Counted from the stretch's first letter, positions 7,737 to 15,355 are shown. The stretch: DNA of 24,543 nucleotides from Dehalococcoidia bacterium (GCA_023229725.1 JALNYR010000018.1:1-24543); one strand, 5' to 3'. Notes: generated from the letters alone by a model not told the origin. Program-made: numbers and translations.

Positions 7737-7742
7737 ATTATA
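7737..7742 (-). promoter_or_regulatory. Promoter -10 box for coaE (leaderless)
   Basis: A perfect TATAAT on the minus strand ends 9 nt before the coaE ATG. No good -35 hexamer was seen at the expected spacing. Confidence 0.5.
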
Positions 7743-7808
7743 GGCGGCCCGGGCCTGAGGTGCAGCCGGCAGGGCATGGCGGTGGCTGAGAAGTGCCCGG
7801 CGGGGATG

Positions 7809-7814
7809 TATAAT
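7809..7814 (+). promoter_or_regulatory. Promoter -10 box for the radical SAM gene (leaderless)
   Basis: A perfect TATAAT is followed 10 nt later by ATG 7825 and 4 nt later by GTG 7819. Only a weak -35 candidate (TGGCTG-like, around 7783-7790) is visible. The spacing argues for ATG 7825 as the start of a leaderless mRNA. Confidence 0.5.
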
Positions 7815-7824
7815 TCCTGTGGGT

Positions 7825-8871
7825 ATGGAGAGAGAGGCGCTCCTTTACGAGCGACTCCCGGGGACCCGGGTACGCTGCCACGTTTGCCAGTGGAGGTGTA
7901 CCATCAACCCCGGCAGGTCCGGCGTCTGCCCGGTCCGGACCAATCGAGACGGCGTGTTGATGGCTGCAAACTACGGCGCCGTCTCCTCCGTGGCCGTGGA
8001 CCCCATCGAGAAGAAGCCACTGTTCCACTTCTATCCCGGCACGCGCGTCTTCTCCCTTGGGGGATGGGGCTGCAATTTCCACTGCCTCCACTGCCAGAAC
8101 TGGGAGATTGCCTGCACGGACCTTCCCGGCGGCCAAGGATACCTCTCCCCCGAAGAGGCGACACGGCTTGCCCTGCGCGAGGGCTGCGCCGGCATTGCCT
8201 GGACCTACAACGAGCCGGCCATCTGGCTCGAATACACGCTTGACTCGGCCCGGCTCGCTCGCAAGCATGGTCTGTACACGGCGTATGTCACCAACGGCTT
8301 CATGACCCCGGAAGCGCTGGACCTCATGGGGCCCGTGCTGGATGCCTGGCGGGTCGACGTGAAGGGGTTCTCCGACCCGGTCTACCAGCGACTGGCGAAC
8401 GTGCGGCAATGGCGGGGCATCCTCGATGTTGCCGTGCGCGCGAGACGGCGCTGGAACATGCACGTGGAAGTTGTCACGAATCTGATCCCGTCGCTCAACG
8501 ATGACGACGGGCAACTGGATGGGATTGCCGGCTGGATTGCGTCGGAACTCGGGGAGCTGACGCCATGGCACGTCACGCGGTTCTTCCCGATGCATCGCCT
8601 GCAGGATGTGCCGGCCACGCCCGTGTCGACCATTCACCGCGCCATGGAGCGCGGCCGCCGCGCCGGGCTGAAGTTTGTGTATGCCGGCAACGTACAGGGG
8701 GAAGGAGAAGACACCGTCTGCTACTCCTGCGGTCGTGTCATTGTCCGCCGGATGGGCTACCATACCGAAGTGTTGGGGTTGCGCGGCTCCGTCTGCGCGC
8801 ACTGCGGGGCTGATGTGAATTTCCGCCCTGCGGAAGAATCCGGCGCCGTCCGGGGGACAGTGCAGGCGTGA
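7825..8871 (+). CDS. amrS: AmmeMemoRadiSam system radical SAM enzyme
   Basis: A 348-residue radical SAM protein of the family that co-occurs with AMMECR1- and Memo-type proteins. The [4Fe-4S] cluster motif is C83-x3-C87-x2-C90 in WGCNFHCLHCQNWEIA, the family's characteristic wording. It is preceded by an N-terminal cysteine cluster (RCHVCQWRC, then GVCPVR) and followed by a C-terminal CYSC/CAHC pair that probably binds a metal or second cluster. The reaction is not established. The amrA gene follows 25 bp downstream. Start choice: ATG 7825 is 10 nt from a TATAAT box, as for other leaderless genes here; GTG 7819 would add two residues. Confidence 0.9.
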   Translation: MEREALLYERLPGTRVRCHVCQWRCTINPGRSGVCPVRTNRDGVLMAANYGAVSSVAVDPIEKKPLFHFYPGTRVFSLGGWGCNFHCLHCQNWEIACTDLPGGQGYLSPEEATRLALREGCAGIAWTYNEPAIWLEYTLDSARLARKHGLYTAYVTNGFMTPEALDLMGPVLDAWRVDVKGFSDPVYQRLANVRQWRGILDVAVRARRRWNMHVEVVTNLIPSLNDDDGQLDGIAGWIASELGELTPWHVTRFFPMHRLQDVPATPVSTIHRAMERGRRAGLKFVYAGNVQGEGEDTVCYSCGRVIVRRMGYHTEVLGLRGSVCAHCGADVNFRPAEESGAVRGTVQA

Positions 8872-8896
8872 GAGCTTGTTTGAGGGGAGGTGCAAC

Positions 8897-9412
8897 GTGA
8901 CCGGCGAACTTCATCCTGTCGTGGCGCTCGCGAGGAGAGCGGTCGAGGACTACGTTCGCAATGGCGCGGTGACGGCTGCGGAGCCGGCGACCCCCGAGAT
9001 GAGCGAGCGCGCCGGAGTCTTCGTCTCCATCCACAAGCGGGGGCAGCTCAGGGGCTGCATCGGCACGTTCGAGCCGACACAGGCTGACGTGGCTCACGAG
9101 ACGGTCTCCAACGCCATCAGCGCGGCCACCAGAGACCCGCGCTTTCGGCCCGTCGGCGTGCGTGAACTGGACGAACTCGACTACAGTGTCGACATCCTCA
9201 CGCACCCGGAGCCGGTACAGGATGTGAGTCAGCTTGACGCTCAGCGATACGGGGTCATCGTGGAGAGCGGCTGGCGACGGGGCCTGCTGTTGCCGGCGCT
9301 GGACGGAGTCGACTCTCCGCAGCAGCAGATAGAGATTTGTCGCATGAAGGCCGGCATCGGACCGGACGAGCCGGTCAAGCTGTATCGCTTCGAAGTGAGA
9401 CGCTACCACTGA
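8897..9412 (+). CDS. amrA: AmmeMemoRadiSam system protein A (AMMECR1 domain)
   Basis: A 171-residue AMMECR1-domain protein. The hallmark LRGCIG is at residues 51-56, followed by NAISAATRDPRF and the C-terminal GLLLPALDG segment typical of the family. GTG 8897 is chosen because GGGGAGG (8883-8889) lies at proper spacing; an upstream TTG at 8876 has no ribosome site. It is cotranscribed with the radical SAM gene. The third member, a Memo-domain protein, is not in the window. The biochemical role of the bacterial trio is unknown; a link to protein or nucleic-acid modification is only speculation. Confidence 0.88.
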   Translation: MTGELHPVVALARRAVEDYVRNGAVTAAEPATPEMSERAGVFVSIHKRGQLRGCIGTFEPTQADVAHETVSNAISAATRDPRFRPVGVRELDELDYSVDILTHPEPVQDVSQLDAQRYGVIVESGWRRGLLLPALDGVDSPQQQIEICRMKAGIGPDEPVKLYRFEVRRYH

Positions 9413-9436
9413 CGGGTCTTCCGGCCGGAACACCCG
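9413..9436 (+). repeat. Intergenic palindrome between amrA and the DUF47 gene
   Basis: CGGGT (9413-9417) and ACCCG (9432-9436) bracket a perfect 12-bp palindrome TTCCGGCCGGAA (9419-9430), directly after the amrA stop. No T-run follows, so it may be a processing or attenuation hairpin rather than a classical terminator. Confidence 0.4.
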
Positions 9437-9457
9437 GCGAAGGAAGGGGAGGCAGCA

Positions 9458-10087
9458 GTGAAGTTCTTCCTGGCTCCAAGGGACACCCAGTTCTACGACT
9501 TGTTCGAGCAGGATGCGGCGAACCTGCTCGAAGCCGCGCAGGCCCTCGTGGCGTTTTTCAACGACAGCGGGCATGACCGCGAGGAGAAGGCGCGGATGTT
9601 CAAGGCGTACGAAGAGCGTGGAGACCACTTCACCCACGAGATTATCAAACGCCTGCACCGCACGTTTGTGACGCCCATCGACCGTGAGGACATCGCGCAG
9701 TTTGCCCATACGCTCGACAGCGTCATGGACTTCGTCGAGGCGGCCGCGCGGACGCTGGTGCTCTACAAGATGACTGAGCCGACGCCGTATGCCTGCCAGC
9801 TGGCCCACATCGTGCTTGGTGTTGCGGAGAAGCTGAACGAGATTATGCCCTCTCTGCGTGACCGCAAGCAGTTCGCCCGCATCCTGCGAGGCTGCGTCGA
9901 CGTCAACCGCCTCGAGAACGAGGCGGATGATGTGCATCACGCGGCGCAGGCGGAGCTGTTCGAGACCAGCAAAGATGCCTTCTCCCTTATCAAGTGGCGT
10001 GAGTTGTACCAGCACCTGGAGAACGCAACCGACCTTGGCGAGGACGTTGCCAACATACTTGAAGGCATCGTGCTGAAGCATGCCTGA
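9458..10087 (+). CDS. DUF47 family PhoU-like protein, Pit accessory protein
   Basis: A 209-residue, all-helical DUF47 protein, a relative of PhoU, and the usual partner of PiT phosphate transporters. Typical family stretches are FYDLFEQDAANLLEAA near the N-terminus, KAYEERGDHFTHEIIKRLHRTFVTPIDREDIAQFAHTLDSVMDFVE in the middle (acidic and histidine-rich, a likely metal-phosphate site), and WRELYQHLENATDLGEDVANILEGI at the end. GTG 9458 follows AAGGGGAGG. The stop overlaps the start of the transporter gene by 8 nt, which implies coupled expression and probably a physical or regulatory partnership. The protein is cytoplasmic, with no signal peptide. Confidence 0.9.
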   Translation: MKFFLAPRDTQFYDLFEQDAANLLEAAQALVAFFNDSGHDREEKARMFKAYEERGDHFTHEIIKRLHRTFVTPIDREDIAQFAHTLDSVMDFVEAAARTLVLYKMTEPTPYACQLAHIVLGVAEKLNEIMPSLRDRKQFARILRGCVDVNRLENEADDVHHAAQAELFETSKDAFSLIKWRELYQHLENATDLGEDVANILEGIVLKHA

Positions 10088-11072
10088 GTCCTACGTGTTG
10101 CTGGGCCTGGTTGTCGGTGCCGCAATAGTGTTCGCTTTCGTCAACGGCGCCAACGACGCAGCCAACTCAATCGCCACCGTCATCGGCACCCGGAACCTGG
10201 CGCCTCGCACGGCGCTCGTCATGGCGGCCTTCTGTGAGTTTGCCGGCGCCGCCAGCGGCACGGCCGTCGCTGTGACCATCGGCAAGGGCATCGTGAACCC
10301 TGAGGCGCTGACCATGGGCATCATCCTTTCCGGCGTCGGCGCAATCATCGTGTGGGCGATAGTAGCGACGTTGAAGGGCATGCCCATCAGCCTCCATCAT
10401 GGGCTGGTGTCAGGCCTGGTCGGTGCGGCGCTTGCCCAGGGCGGGTTGTCCATCATCAACTTGCGGGTGCTCGGGCGTATCTTCGGCGCGGTGGTCACCT
10501 GGCCGGTGCTCGGCCTGACGGGAGGCTTTGCCCTGATGCTGGCTATCCTGTGGCTGTGTCGCAGGTGGAAGCCGGCCACGGTGCGCACTGTCTTCAGCAG
10601 GTTGCAGGTGTGTTCGGCGGCCTTCCTTGCCTACAGCCACGGGAAGAACGACGGGCAGATGCCTATCGCGCTCATCGCCATGGGGCTCATGGCGTTCGGC
10701 GGCGGAACGACACTCGACTTCCCGATGTGGTCGGTGATGCTGTCAGCTGCCAGCATCAGCCTGGGCACGGCAATTGGCGGGAGGCGCGTCATCCGGACCA
10801 TGGGTTCGCAGTTGACGACGTTGAAGCCGGAGAACGGCTTCGCAGCGGAGGCGTCGGCGGCGACCCTCATAGAGATAGCATCGCGCCTCGGACTCCCCGT
10901 GAGCACGACGCACTGCATCAGCAGCACCATCATGGGAGTGGGAGCCGCCCGCCGTCTCTCGGCAGTGCGCTGGGGTGTTGCCGAGCGGATAGTCCTGACG
11001 TGGGTGCTCACCTTCCCGGGCTGCGGTATGCTGGGCTTTGTTCTCGGGCTGCTACTGCGGTCTGTCGCGTGA
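10080..11072 (+). CDS. PiT family inorganic phosphate transporter
   Basis: A 330-residue polytopic membrane protein of the PiT family, which imports metal-phosphate with protons or phosphate with cations. The duplicated signature is visible: FVNGANDAANSIATVIGTR (about 20-38) in the first half and LPVSTTHCISSTIMGVG in the second. A central cytosolic-side segment AYSHGKNDGQ matches the family. About 9-10 hydrophobic segments are apparent. Substrate could in principle be sulfate, as some PiT relatives carry it, but the DUF47 partner makes phosphate more likely. Its 3' end faces the CetZ-like gene across a 54-bp gap that holds a hairpin. Confidence 0.9.
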   Translation: MPESYVLLGLVVGAAIVFAFVNGANDAANSIATVIGTRNLAPRTALVMAAFCEFAGAASGTAVAVTIGKGIVNPEALTMGIILSGVGAIIVWAIVATLKGMPISLHHGLVSGLVGAALAQGGLSIINLRVLGRIFGAVVTWPVLGLTGGFALMLAILWLCRRWKPATVRTVFSRLQVCSAAFLAYSHGKNDGQMPIALIAMGLMAFGGGTTLDFPMWSVMLSAASISLGTAIGGRRVIRTMGSQLTTLKPENGFAAEASAATLIEIASRLGLPVSTTHCISSTIMGVGAARRLSAVRWGVAERIVLTWVLTFPGCGMLGFVLGLLLRSVA

Positions 11073-11078
11073 ACAGAA

Positions 11079-11109
11079 GGCCGGGCCCCGCGGAAGCGGA
11101 AGCCCGGCC
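11079..11109. terminator. Bidirectional hairpin terminator between convergent genes
   Basis: GGCCGGGC (11079-11086) pairs with GCCCGGCC (11102-11109). The loop contains a nested CCGC-GGAA-GCGG stem with a GNRA-type tetraloop. It lies exactly between the transporter stop and the CetZ-like gene stop. There is no long T-run on either side, so termination efficiency is uncertain. Confidence 0.55.
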
Positions 11110-11126
11110 GTTCGTATCCGGTTCGT

Positions 11127-12302
11127 CTAGAGGAGTGGCAGTTCCCTGCCGATGTCGGAGAGCTGCTGAATCTTGGTGTTCGTTTCCTGCAGCTGCGTCT
11201 TGTGCTCCTCCGCGTAGCGCGTCGCCTGCTCGTACATCTCGGCGATGCGCGGGATGTTCGAGAGCTGCGAGAGTATGAGCGTCAGGTCGATGAAGTGTTC
11301 CTCGCCGGGGAAGTCGCCTCCTCGAATGAGGGCGGTGGGCGCAATCTCGGCGATGTGGTCGCTGATGGCCTTCACCATGTCCATGTTCATCTCTTTGGCC
11401 GGGCCGGACATGATGTAGATGGCCTTCGCGGCATCGCGGGGGCTGCAGGCGATGGAGAGGTCGGTGATTGCGGCCTCGAGCGCCTGCGAACCCCTGAAGC
11501 TCTCCGCCGCCTTGTCGCGGAACTTGTTCTTGACCATCTCCCATGGGAAGCGGAAGGCCGGAAGCTCCGTCCTGCCGATGCCTATCGCCGTCCATCCTTC
11601 GAAGGACGCTATCAGGTCGCCGGCGTCGACGGTGCGCGCGCCCACGAACTTCCTCGTCGTCACCTCGCCCGCGCACATCATGTCGTAGAACGGCTCCACG
11701 ATGACGCGGTTGATCTTCTCCATGTTGTTGGCCAGGCTCGAGTCCTTCTTCACATAGCGCTGGTTGTCGGCGAGGAAGACGGCATCCGCCGCCTCGTACG
11801 TGGATTTCAGTGACGTGGCCGAGTTGTAGACGGTCCTCGCTTCGCTGTACTGCTCGTGCTCAAAGGGCAGGACGGCAAGGGCGTAGACCGGCTTGTTGAT
11901 GTAGCGTTCCTTCAGCATCCTCACGATGACGGGCAGCGAGCCGGAGCCGGTGCCGCCGGCGGTGCTGGCAACGACCATGAAGGCGTGCGTCTCGTAGAAG
12001 CGCCGCTCGCTCTTCAGTGCCTCCAGGATCTTGTCGCCATCCTCGCGGGCGAGCTGTGCGCCAAGCTCGTTTATCTTCCCCACGCCGTGGCCCAGGGTCT
12101 GCCGGAGTCCCATGAGTATCCTGTGCGAGTAGTCATTCTTGATGAAGCGCAGACCGGTGAGGTCCGCCTGGTCCGTGTTGGCCGCGACGACGATCGGGGC
12201 TATCGTCGCCTTCCTTTCGGACTGTGCTTTGAGGTTGAGTCGAGCAAAGTGGTCGGCAACGCGGCATCCGCATTGACCCAGTCCGATAACCGCCAGTTTC
12301 AT
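11127..12302 (-). CDS. CetZ-like tubulin/FtsZ superfamily GTPase
   Basis: A 391-residue tubulin-superfamily GTPase, expected to assemble GTP-dependent filaments in the cytoplasm. Features in order: nucleotide-binding start MKLAVIGLGQCGCRVADHF (1-19), AANTDQADLTGL (40-51), the tubulin signature TAGGTGSGS (114-122), LPFEHEQ (145-151), and the T7-loop equivalent VDAGDL (225-230). Asp226 and Asp229 there match the acidic residues that complete a neighbouring subunit's GTPase site. The second half (IYIMSGPAKEMNMDMVK, IRGGDFPG, LSNIPRIAEMYEQA) resembles archaeal CetZ more than bacterial FtsZ. The last 40 residues look coiled-coil; no FtsZ-type C-terminal conserved peptide is seen. A GGAGGG ribosome site precedes ATG 12302. 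It lies 39 bp behind a membrane-anchored surface protein gene and is probably cotranscribed with it. Confidence 0.85.
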   Translation of the reverse strand: MKLAVIGLGQCGCRVADHFARLNLKAQSERKATIAPIVVAANTDQADLTGLRFIKNDYSHRILMGLRQTLGHGVGKINELGAQLAREDGDKILEALKSERRFYETHAFMVVASTAGGTGSGSLPVIVRMLKERYINKPVYALAVLPFEHEQYSEARTVYNSATSLKSTYEAADAVFLADNQRYVKKDSSLANNMEKINRVIVEPFYDMMCAGEVTTRKFVGARTVDAGDLIASFEGWTAIGIGRTELPAFRFPWEMVKNKFRDKAAESFRGSQALEAAITDLSIACSPRDAAKAIYIMSGPAKEMNMDMVKAISDHIAEIAPTALIRGGDFPGEEHFIDLTLILSQLSNIPRIAEMYEQATRYAEEHKTQLQETNTKIQQLSDIGRELPLL

Positions 12303-12341
12303 AATCCCTCCGTTCAGTCGGCTTGTTGGCTTGCTGTGGCT

Positions 12342-14060
12342 CTAGTCGTAGAGCCCCACGCGGTCACGGATGATGAGGACGTACACCAGTGCGCCTATCA
12401 GGACGACCGCAAGAACGATGACGACGATGAGCGCCCAGGTCGGCAGCAGGCCGGCCTTGAAGCTGCTGGAGCCGCTCCAGCCGCTGTCGTTCAACGCGCC
12501 GTCAACCGCCTTGACTCTCCAGTAGTAGGTGCCGAATGGCAATGCCTCGCTGTCCGTGAGCGTGTAGCTCATCTCCGGACCCGCGGACGACACGATGAGC
12601 GCGCTGCCCTGTGCCTGGAGTCCGCTCTTGGAAATGAGCACCTGGCTGAAGTCGGGCGTGGCGGATATCTGCAGTCCGTATGTCACCCCACTCGGGTCAT
12701 CGACGAGGGTCCAGGTGAGGGTGGGACTCTGCTTCCCGAGAACGCCCAGACGCGCGCCGCTCAGCGGAGTTCGTGGCGAAGGCTTCGCCGGCGCGGTCGA
12801 CTCCATCGCGAAGGTGGCTGTCACGGTGGATGAGTCGAACGTTACCGCAATCGAGTGGTCCGCGGTGTGCGTGCTCTGCGTGTGAGCGGCGGCGAACTTG
12901 ATTGCGGAAAGCGTACCGGTCGACGAGGTCGTTCCGGTGCCCTTGGTCACACCATCGTACGTCACGGTGACCGGCTTGCCCGCCGGCAGGCCTTTGCCGC
13001 TGACCTCTATCTGCGTGCCAACGCCGCCGTTTGTCGGCGCAACGACGACGGAGGGCTCAACCTCAAATGATACGTCGTCGATTTCGGACTTGGTGGTCTT
13101 GTCTCCCTCGGCGTCTATCTTGTGCGTGCCCATCGCGGCGTCGGGAACCGTCACCGTTACCTCGAAGGCGCCATCGCTGCCGGCATCGAATGCGGATTTG
13201 ATGGTCTTGCCGTCGAGCAGAATCTCAATGCCATCCTCGTCAGCGGCGAAGCCGCTGCCTGAGACGGTGAAGGCGCTGCCGACAATGCCCTTCAGGGGCG
13301 AAACCGTTATGCCCGCCGTCATGCTGAAGACGGCCGGGTCGTCTACGTCGCCTTTGTCGGTGTAGTCGCCCTCGGCCGTAATCTCGTGTTCGCCGGCGCT
13401 GGCGGCGGGGACGATGAACGTGCCCGTCCACGTGCCCAACTCGTCGGCCGTGATGTCGTCGACCGGGTCAACCTCATCGTCGTCGAAGAAGATGACGATA
13501 TCCTCTTCGTCCTCACCGAAACCGTAGCCCTTGACCTCTACCTCGGTGCCGGCGGGCCCTTCTGCATCGTCGCTCGAGCTGATGGTGTCGCCGTCAACCT
13601 TCGTCACTTCTATGGTAGGGGTGACGGTGAACTCGTACTCGTCTTCGGCTGCATCCTCCACTTCGTCTGTGTCCGGGCTGTTGTCCAGATCGTCGTTGGT
13701 GACGACGATACGGTGCTTGCCACCGGGGCATTGCGGTACCTCGAACTTGTCGGTGACGAACTCGTAGTAGTCCACCTCAGGCGGGTCGTCATCCGTCATT
13801 ACCTCGTCGAATCCCCAGTCGTCGCTGTCGTCAAGCACCTTGACCCATTCGTCACCATCGGGGATGACTTCGAAGTAGGCCCAGGCGTCGTCGTTCTCGT
13901 TGGCCGTGCCGTCGAGGTACACCTCGGTACCCGCAGGGCCTTTGGCGGGTTTGGCCACGAAACTCGCAATATCAACTTCTGCCAGCACAGGCGCGGCGGC
14001 AAGAGGCAGCACCAGTGCGGCTATCAGTAGTGCACCAAGTAAACGGGATACCACTCTCAT
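12342..14060 (-). CDS. Exported IPT/TIG-repeat and FN3-like protein with C-terminal membrane anchor
   Basis: A 572-residue exported protein. It has a signal peptide (1-27, cleavage after VLA) and then about four Ig-like IPT/TIG-type units, recognisable by recurring GPAGTEV, GIVGSAFTVSGSGF and GVGTQIEVSGKGL turns. A fibronectin-III-like unit (about 430-535, ending YYWRVKAVDGALNDSGWS) follows. One membrane helix (about 542-565) leaves a tiny cytoplasmic tail RDRVGLYD. The first half is extremely rich in Asp and Glu, suggesting Ca2+ binding or a highly charged exterior. Such a protein would sit in the membrane with a long outward stalk. Its promoter is at 14213-14241, with a leader of about 145 nt. 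Adjacency to the CetZ-like gene suggests a shared job; function is unknown. Confidence 0.75.
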   Translation of the reverse strand: MRVVSRLLGALLIAALVLPLAAAPVLAEVDIASFVAKPAKGPAGTEVYLDGTANENDDAWAYFEVIPDGDEWVKVLDDSDDWGFDEVMTDDDPPEVDYYEFVTDKFEVPQCPGGKHRIVVTNDDLDNSPDTDEVEDAAEDEYEFTVTPTIEVTKVDGDTISSSDDAEGPAGTEVEVKGYGFGEDEEDIVIFFDDDEVDPVDDITADELGTWTGTFIVPAASAGEHEITAEGDYTDKGDVDDPAVFSMTAGITVSPLKGIVGSAFTVSGSGFAADEDGIEILLDGKTIKSAFDAGSDGAFEVTVTVPDAAMGTHKIDAEGDKTTKSEIDDVSFEVEPSVVVAPTNGGVGTQIEVSGKGLPAGKPVTVTYDGVTKGTGTTSSTGTLSAIKFAAAHTQSTHTADHSIAVTFDSSTVTATFAMESTAPAKPSPRTPLSGARLGVLGKQSPTLTWTLVDDPSGVTYGLQISATPDFSQVLISKSGLQAQGSALIVSSAGPEMSYTLTDSEALPFGTYYWRVKAVDGALNDSGWSGSSSFKAGLLPTWALIVVIVLAVVLIGALVYVLIIRDRVGLYD

Positions 14061-14212
14061 GTGTGACAGTCCTCCTCAAGTATGTGGCTCACTACTAACA
14101 ACGTGGGACAACGCTGGAGGTAAATGGTGGCCACATGATTTCTTCTGGACGGGAGGGGGGAACCCCCTGACGGCGGGCCGTTGAGCGTTGCGCTCGTGAC
14201 CATCCTTCTTTC

Positions 14213-14241
14213 AGCCTACCACACGTACGAGGGGGCGTCAA
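14213..14241 (-). promoter_or_regulatory. Sigma70-type promoter for the IPT/TIG-CetZ operon
   Basis: On the minus strand TTGACG (14241-14236) and TAGGCT (14218-14213) are 17 bp apart. The predicted start near 14206 gives a leader of about 145 nt. It contains small hairpins (GAGCG/CGCTC and AGGGG/CCCCT) and a 10-bp-spaced direct repeat of CGTTGT (14098-14113). A GGAGG site lies 10 nt before the start codon. Confidence 0.6.
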
Positions 14242-14245
14242 CCTG

Positions 14246-14277
14246 CCGGAATGACAACTGTCAACGAGCGATTCCGG
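14246..14277. promoter_or_regulatory. Nested dyad symmetry just upstream of the IPT/TIG promoter
   Basis: CCGGAAT (14246-14252) and ATTCCGG (14271-14277) form an outer 7-bp inverted repeat, and TGACA/TGTCA (14252-14263, 2-nt gap) form an inner one. The element ends 5 bp upstream of the -35 box, where an activator would bind. It could be an operator or a transcript hairpin; no binding protein can be named. Confidence 0.4.
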
Positions 14278-14280
14278 AAG

Positions 14281-14391
14281 GAGGTGTGGAATGCACCTCA
14301 TCTCGACCCGCATTCGGGAGAGCGAGTCCGACGCTGCAGTCGTCAGCGACAAACCGGCAGGCGAGCCGTGAGAGTGCCGGGGAAGGGCACT
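14281..14391 (-). other. Two hairpins downstream of the regulator gene
   Basis: GAGGTG/CACCTC (14281-14286/14294-14299, 7-nt loop) and AGTGCC/GGCACT (14373-14378/14386-14391, 7-nt loop) lie in the 405-bp gap after the regulator stop. Either could end its transcript, but neither has a T-run. Apart from these, the IPT/TIG promoter and the nested dyad, no gene is seen in 14061-14465. Confidence 0.35.
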
Positions 14392-14465
14392 TGATGTCAT
14401 CCGGGGCGCCGACACACAACCCGAAATGCCGAGCTTGAGTCGGGGCGTGGCGCGGGACCCGGCTG

Positions 14466-15143
14466 CTAGTCCTTCGTCAGGACGACGAGGCCCTTCTTGA
14501 TGGCGATGACGACCGCCTGAGTGCGGGCGTTGGCGTTGAGCTTCCGCAGGATGGACGTGATGTGGTTCTTGATGGTCTGCTCGGTGACGTCCAGCTTGTC
14601 GGCTATCTGCTTGTTGAGGAAGCCCTGCGCCATGTACTGCAGGACCTCCATCTCCTTCGGCGTGAGCGGAGACATGAAGCTGGCCGTCTCCTTCTCGCGG
14701 GAAAGCTCGTGGAACTGCTTCAGTATCTGCTCAGCGACGCGGGGCCTCGTGGCGAGTGTCTCGTTGATGGGGTGTTCGCCGCGCGCACAGCGGGCAATCG
14801 CCCGTGACAGTTCATCGGGACTCACGTTCCTGCCGAGGAATGCCGAGGCCTGCGCCTTGATGGCCTGGAATGCCTGCTCGTCCTGCTGTCCGTCGCCGGA
14901 CAGAACGATGATGGACACGCTCGGCGCACGCACCTTGACGGCGCGGCAGAGTCGGAGGCACTCCGCGAAGGCGGTGTCCGCACCCATGATGACCACGTCG
15001 GGCATAACCGAATCGATGGGCGCCAGGATGGCTTCGGTCAGGTCGGCGTCCCCGGCAATCTCAACGTCAGCCATCCGACCCAGTGCGGCGCGGATGCCCT
15101 GCCGGTACATGGGCTGCTCGTCAACGATGAATACCTTCGCCAT
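14466..15143 (-). CDS. NarL/LuxR-type DNA-binding regulator with degenerate receiver domain
   Basis: A 225-residue two-domain regulator. Residues 1-120 form a receiver-like domain (VFIVDEQPMYRQGI) and 160-220 a LuxR-type helix-turn-helix (LTPKEMEVLQYMAQGFLNKQIADKLDVTEQTIKNH). The phosphoacceptor position, normally Asp in PDVVIMD, is Gly54 (PDVVIMGAD), and the conserved lysine near the end of the receiver is Arg105 (FLGRNVS). The acidic pair Asp8-Glu9 and Ser82 remain. Ordinary aspartyl phosphorylation is therefore unlikely; control by ligand, partner protein or expression level is inferred. No histidine kinase gene is adjacent. It has its own promoter and a GGAGGAGG ribosome site. It may regulate the downstream IPT/TIG-CetZ operon. 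Confidence 0.88.
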   Translation of the reverse strand: MAKVFIVDEQPMYRQGIRAALGRMADVEIAGDADLTEAILAPIDSVMPDVVIMGADTAFAECLRLCRAVKVRAPSVSIIVLSGDGQQDEQAFQAIKAQASAFLGRNVSPDELSRAIARCARGEHPINETLATRPRVAEQILKQFHELSREKETASFMSPLTPKEMEVLQYMAQGFLNKQIADKLDVTEQTIKNHITSILRKLNANARTQAVVIAIKKGLVVLTKD

Positions 15144-15184
15144 CGAGTCCTCCTCCGGTCGCGCGACTTAGGTACCTGACTGCT

Positions 15185-15212
15185 AGTGTATCACGTGCTC
15201 TCCAGCATTCAA
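15185..15212 (-). promoter_or_regulatory. Sigma70-type promoter for the LuxR-type regulator
   Basis: On the minus strand TTGAAT (15212-15207) and TACACT (15190-15185) are 16 bp apart. This gives a leader of about 35 nt with GGAGGAGG before ATG 15143. Confidence 0.55.
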
Positions 15213-15263
15213 CAGCAGCGGTGCGACCGACCGGGGACGTACCCGCGACGGCCCGACTCACGT

Positions 15264-15292
15264 TCGACACCGTTGCGGCAATGGCCTACAAT
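15264..15292 (+). promoter_or_regulatory. Promoter for the MBL-fold hydrolase gene
   Basis: TCGACA (15264-15269) and TACAAT (15287-15292) are 17 bp apart. A start near 15299 leaves about 57 nt before ATG 15356, which has AGGAG at 15342-15346. Confidence 0.5.
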
Positions 15293-15355
15293 ACGAACGG
15301 AATTCGGCAGTGTGCTCACCGGGTCGGGATGCACGCATTGCAGGAGAGAGGCACG

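Noticed and set aside
7158..8243. 361-codon plus-strand frame over coaE and the start of amrS
   Set aside because: It crosses the divergent promoter region and both promoters, and it has no recognisable domain.
8738..10081. 447-codon minus-strand frame over the amrA and DUF47 genes
   Set aside because: It is antisense to well-identified proteins, has no ribosome site or motif, and is a typical mirror of high-GC coding sequence.
11856..12833. 325-codon plus-strand frame over the CetZ-like and IPT/TIG genes
   Set aside because: It runs antisense through both genes and the gap between them, with an unstructured composition. The minus-strand genes have signal peptide, GTPase motifs and ribosome sites.
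14148..14169. G/C-rich hairpin as an intrinsic terminator of the regulator gene
   Set aside because: It lies downstream of the predicted IPT/TIG transcript start and lacks a T-run, so it more likely belongs to that leader.
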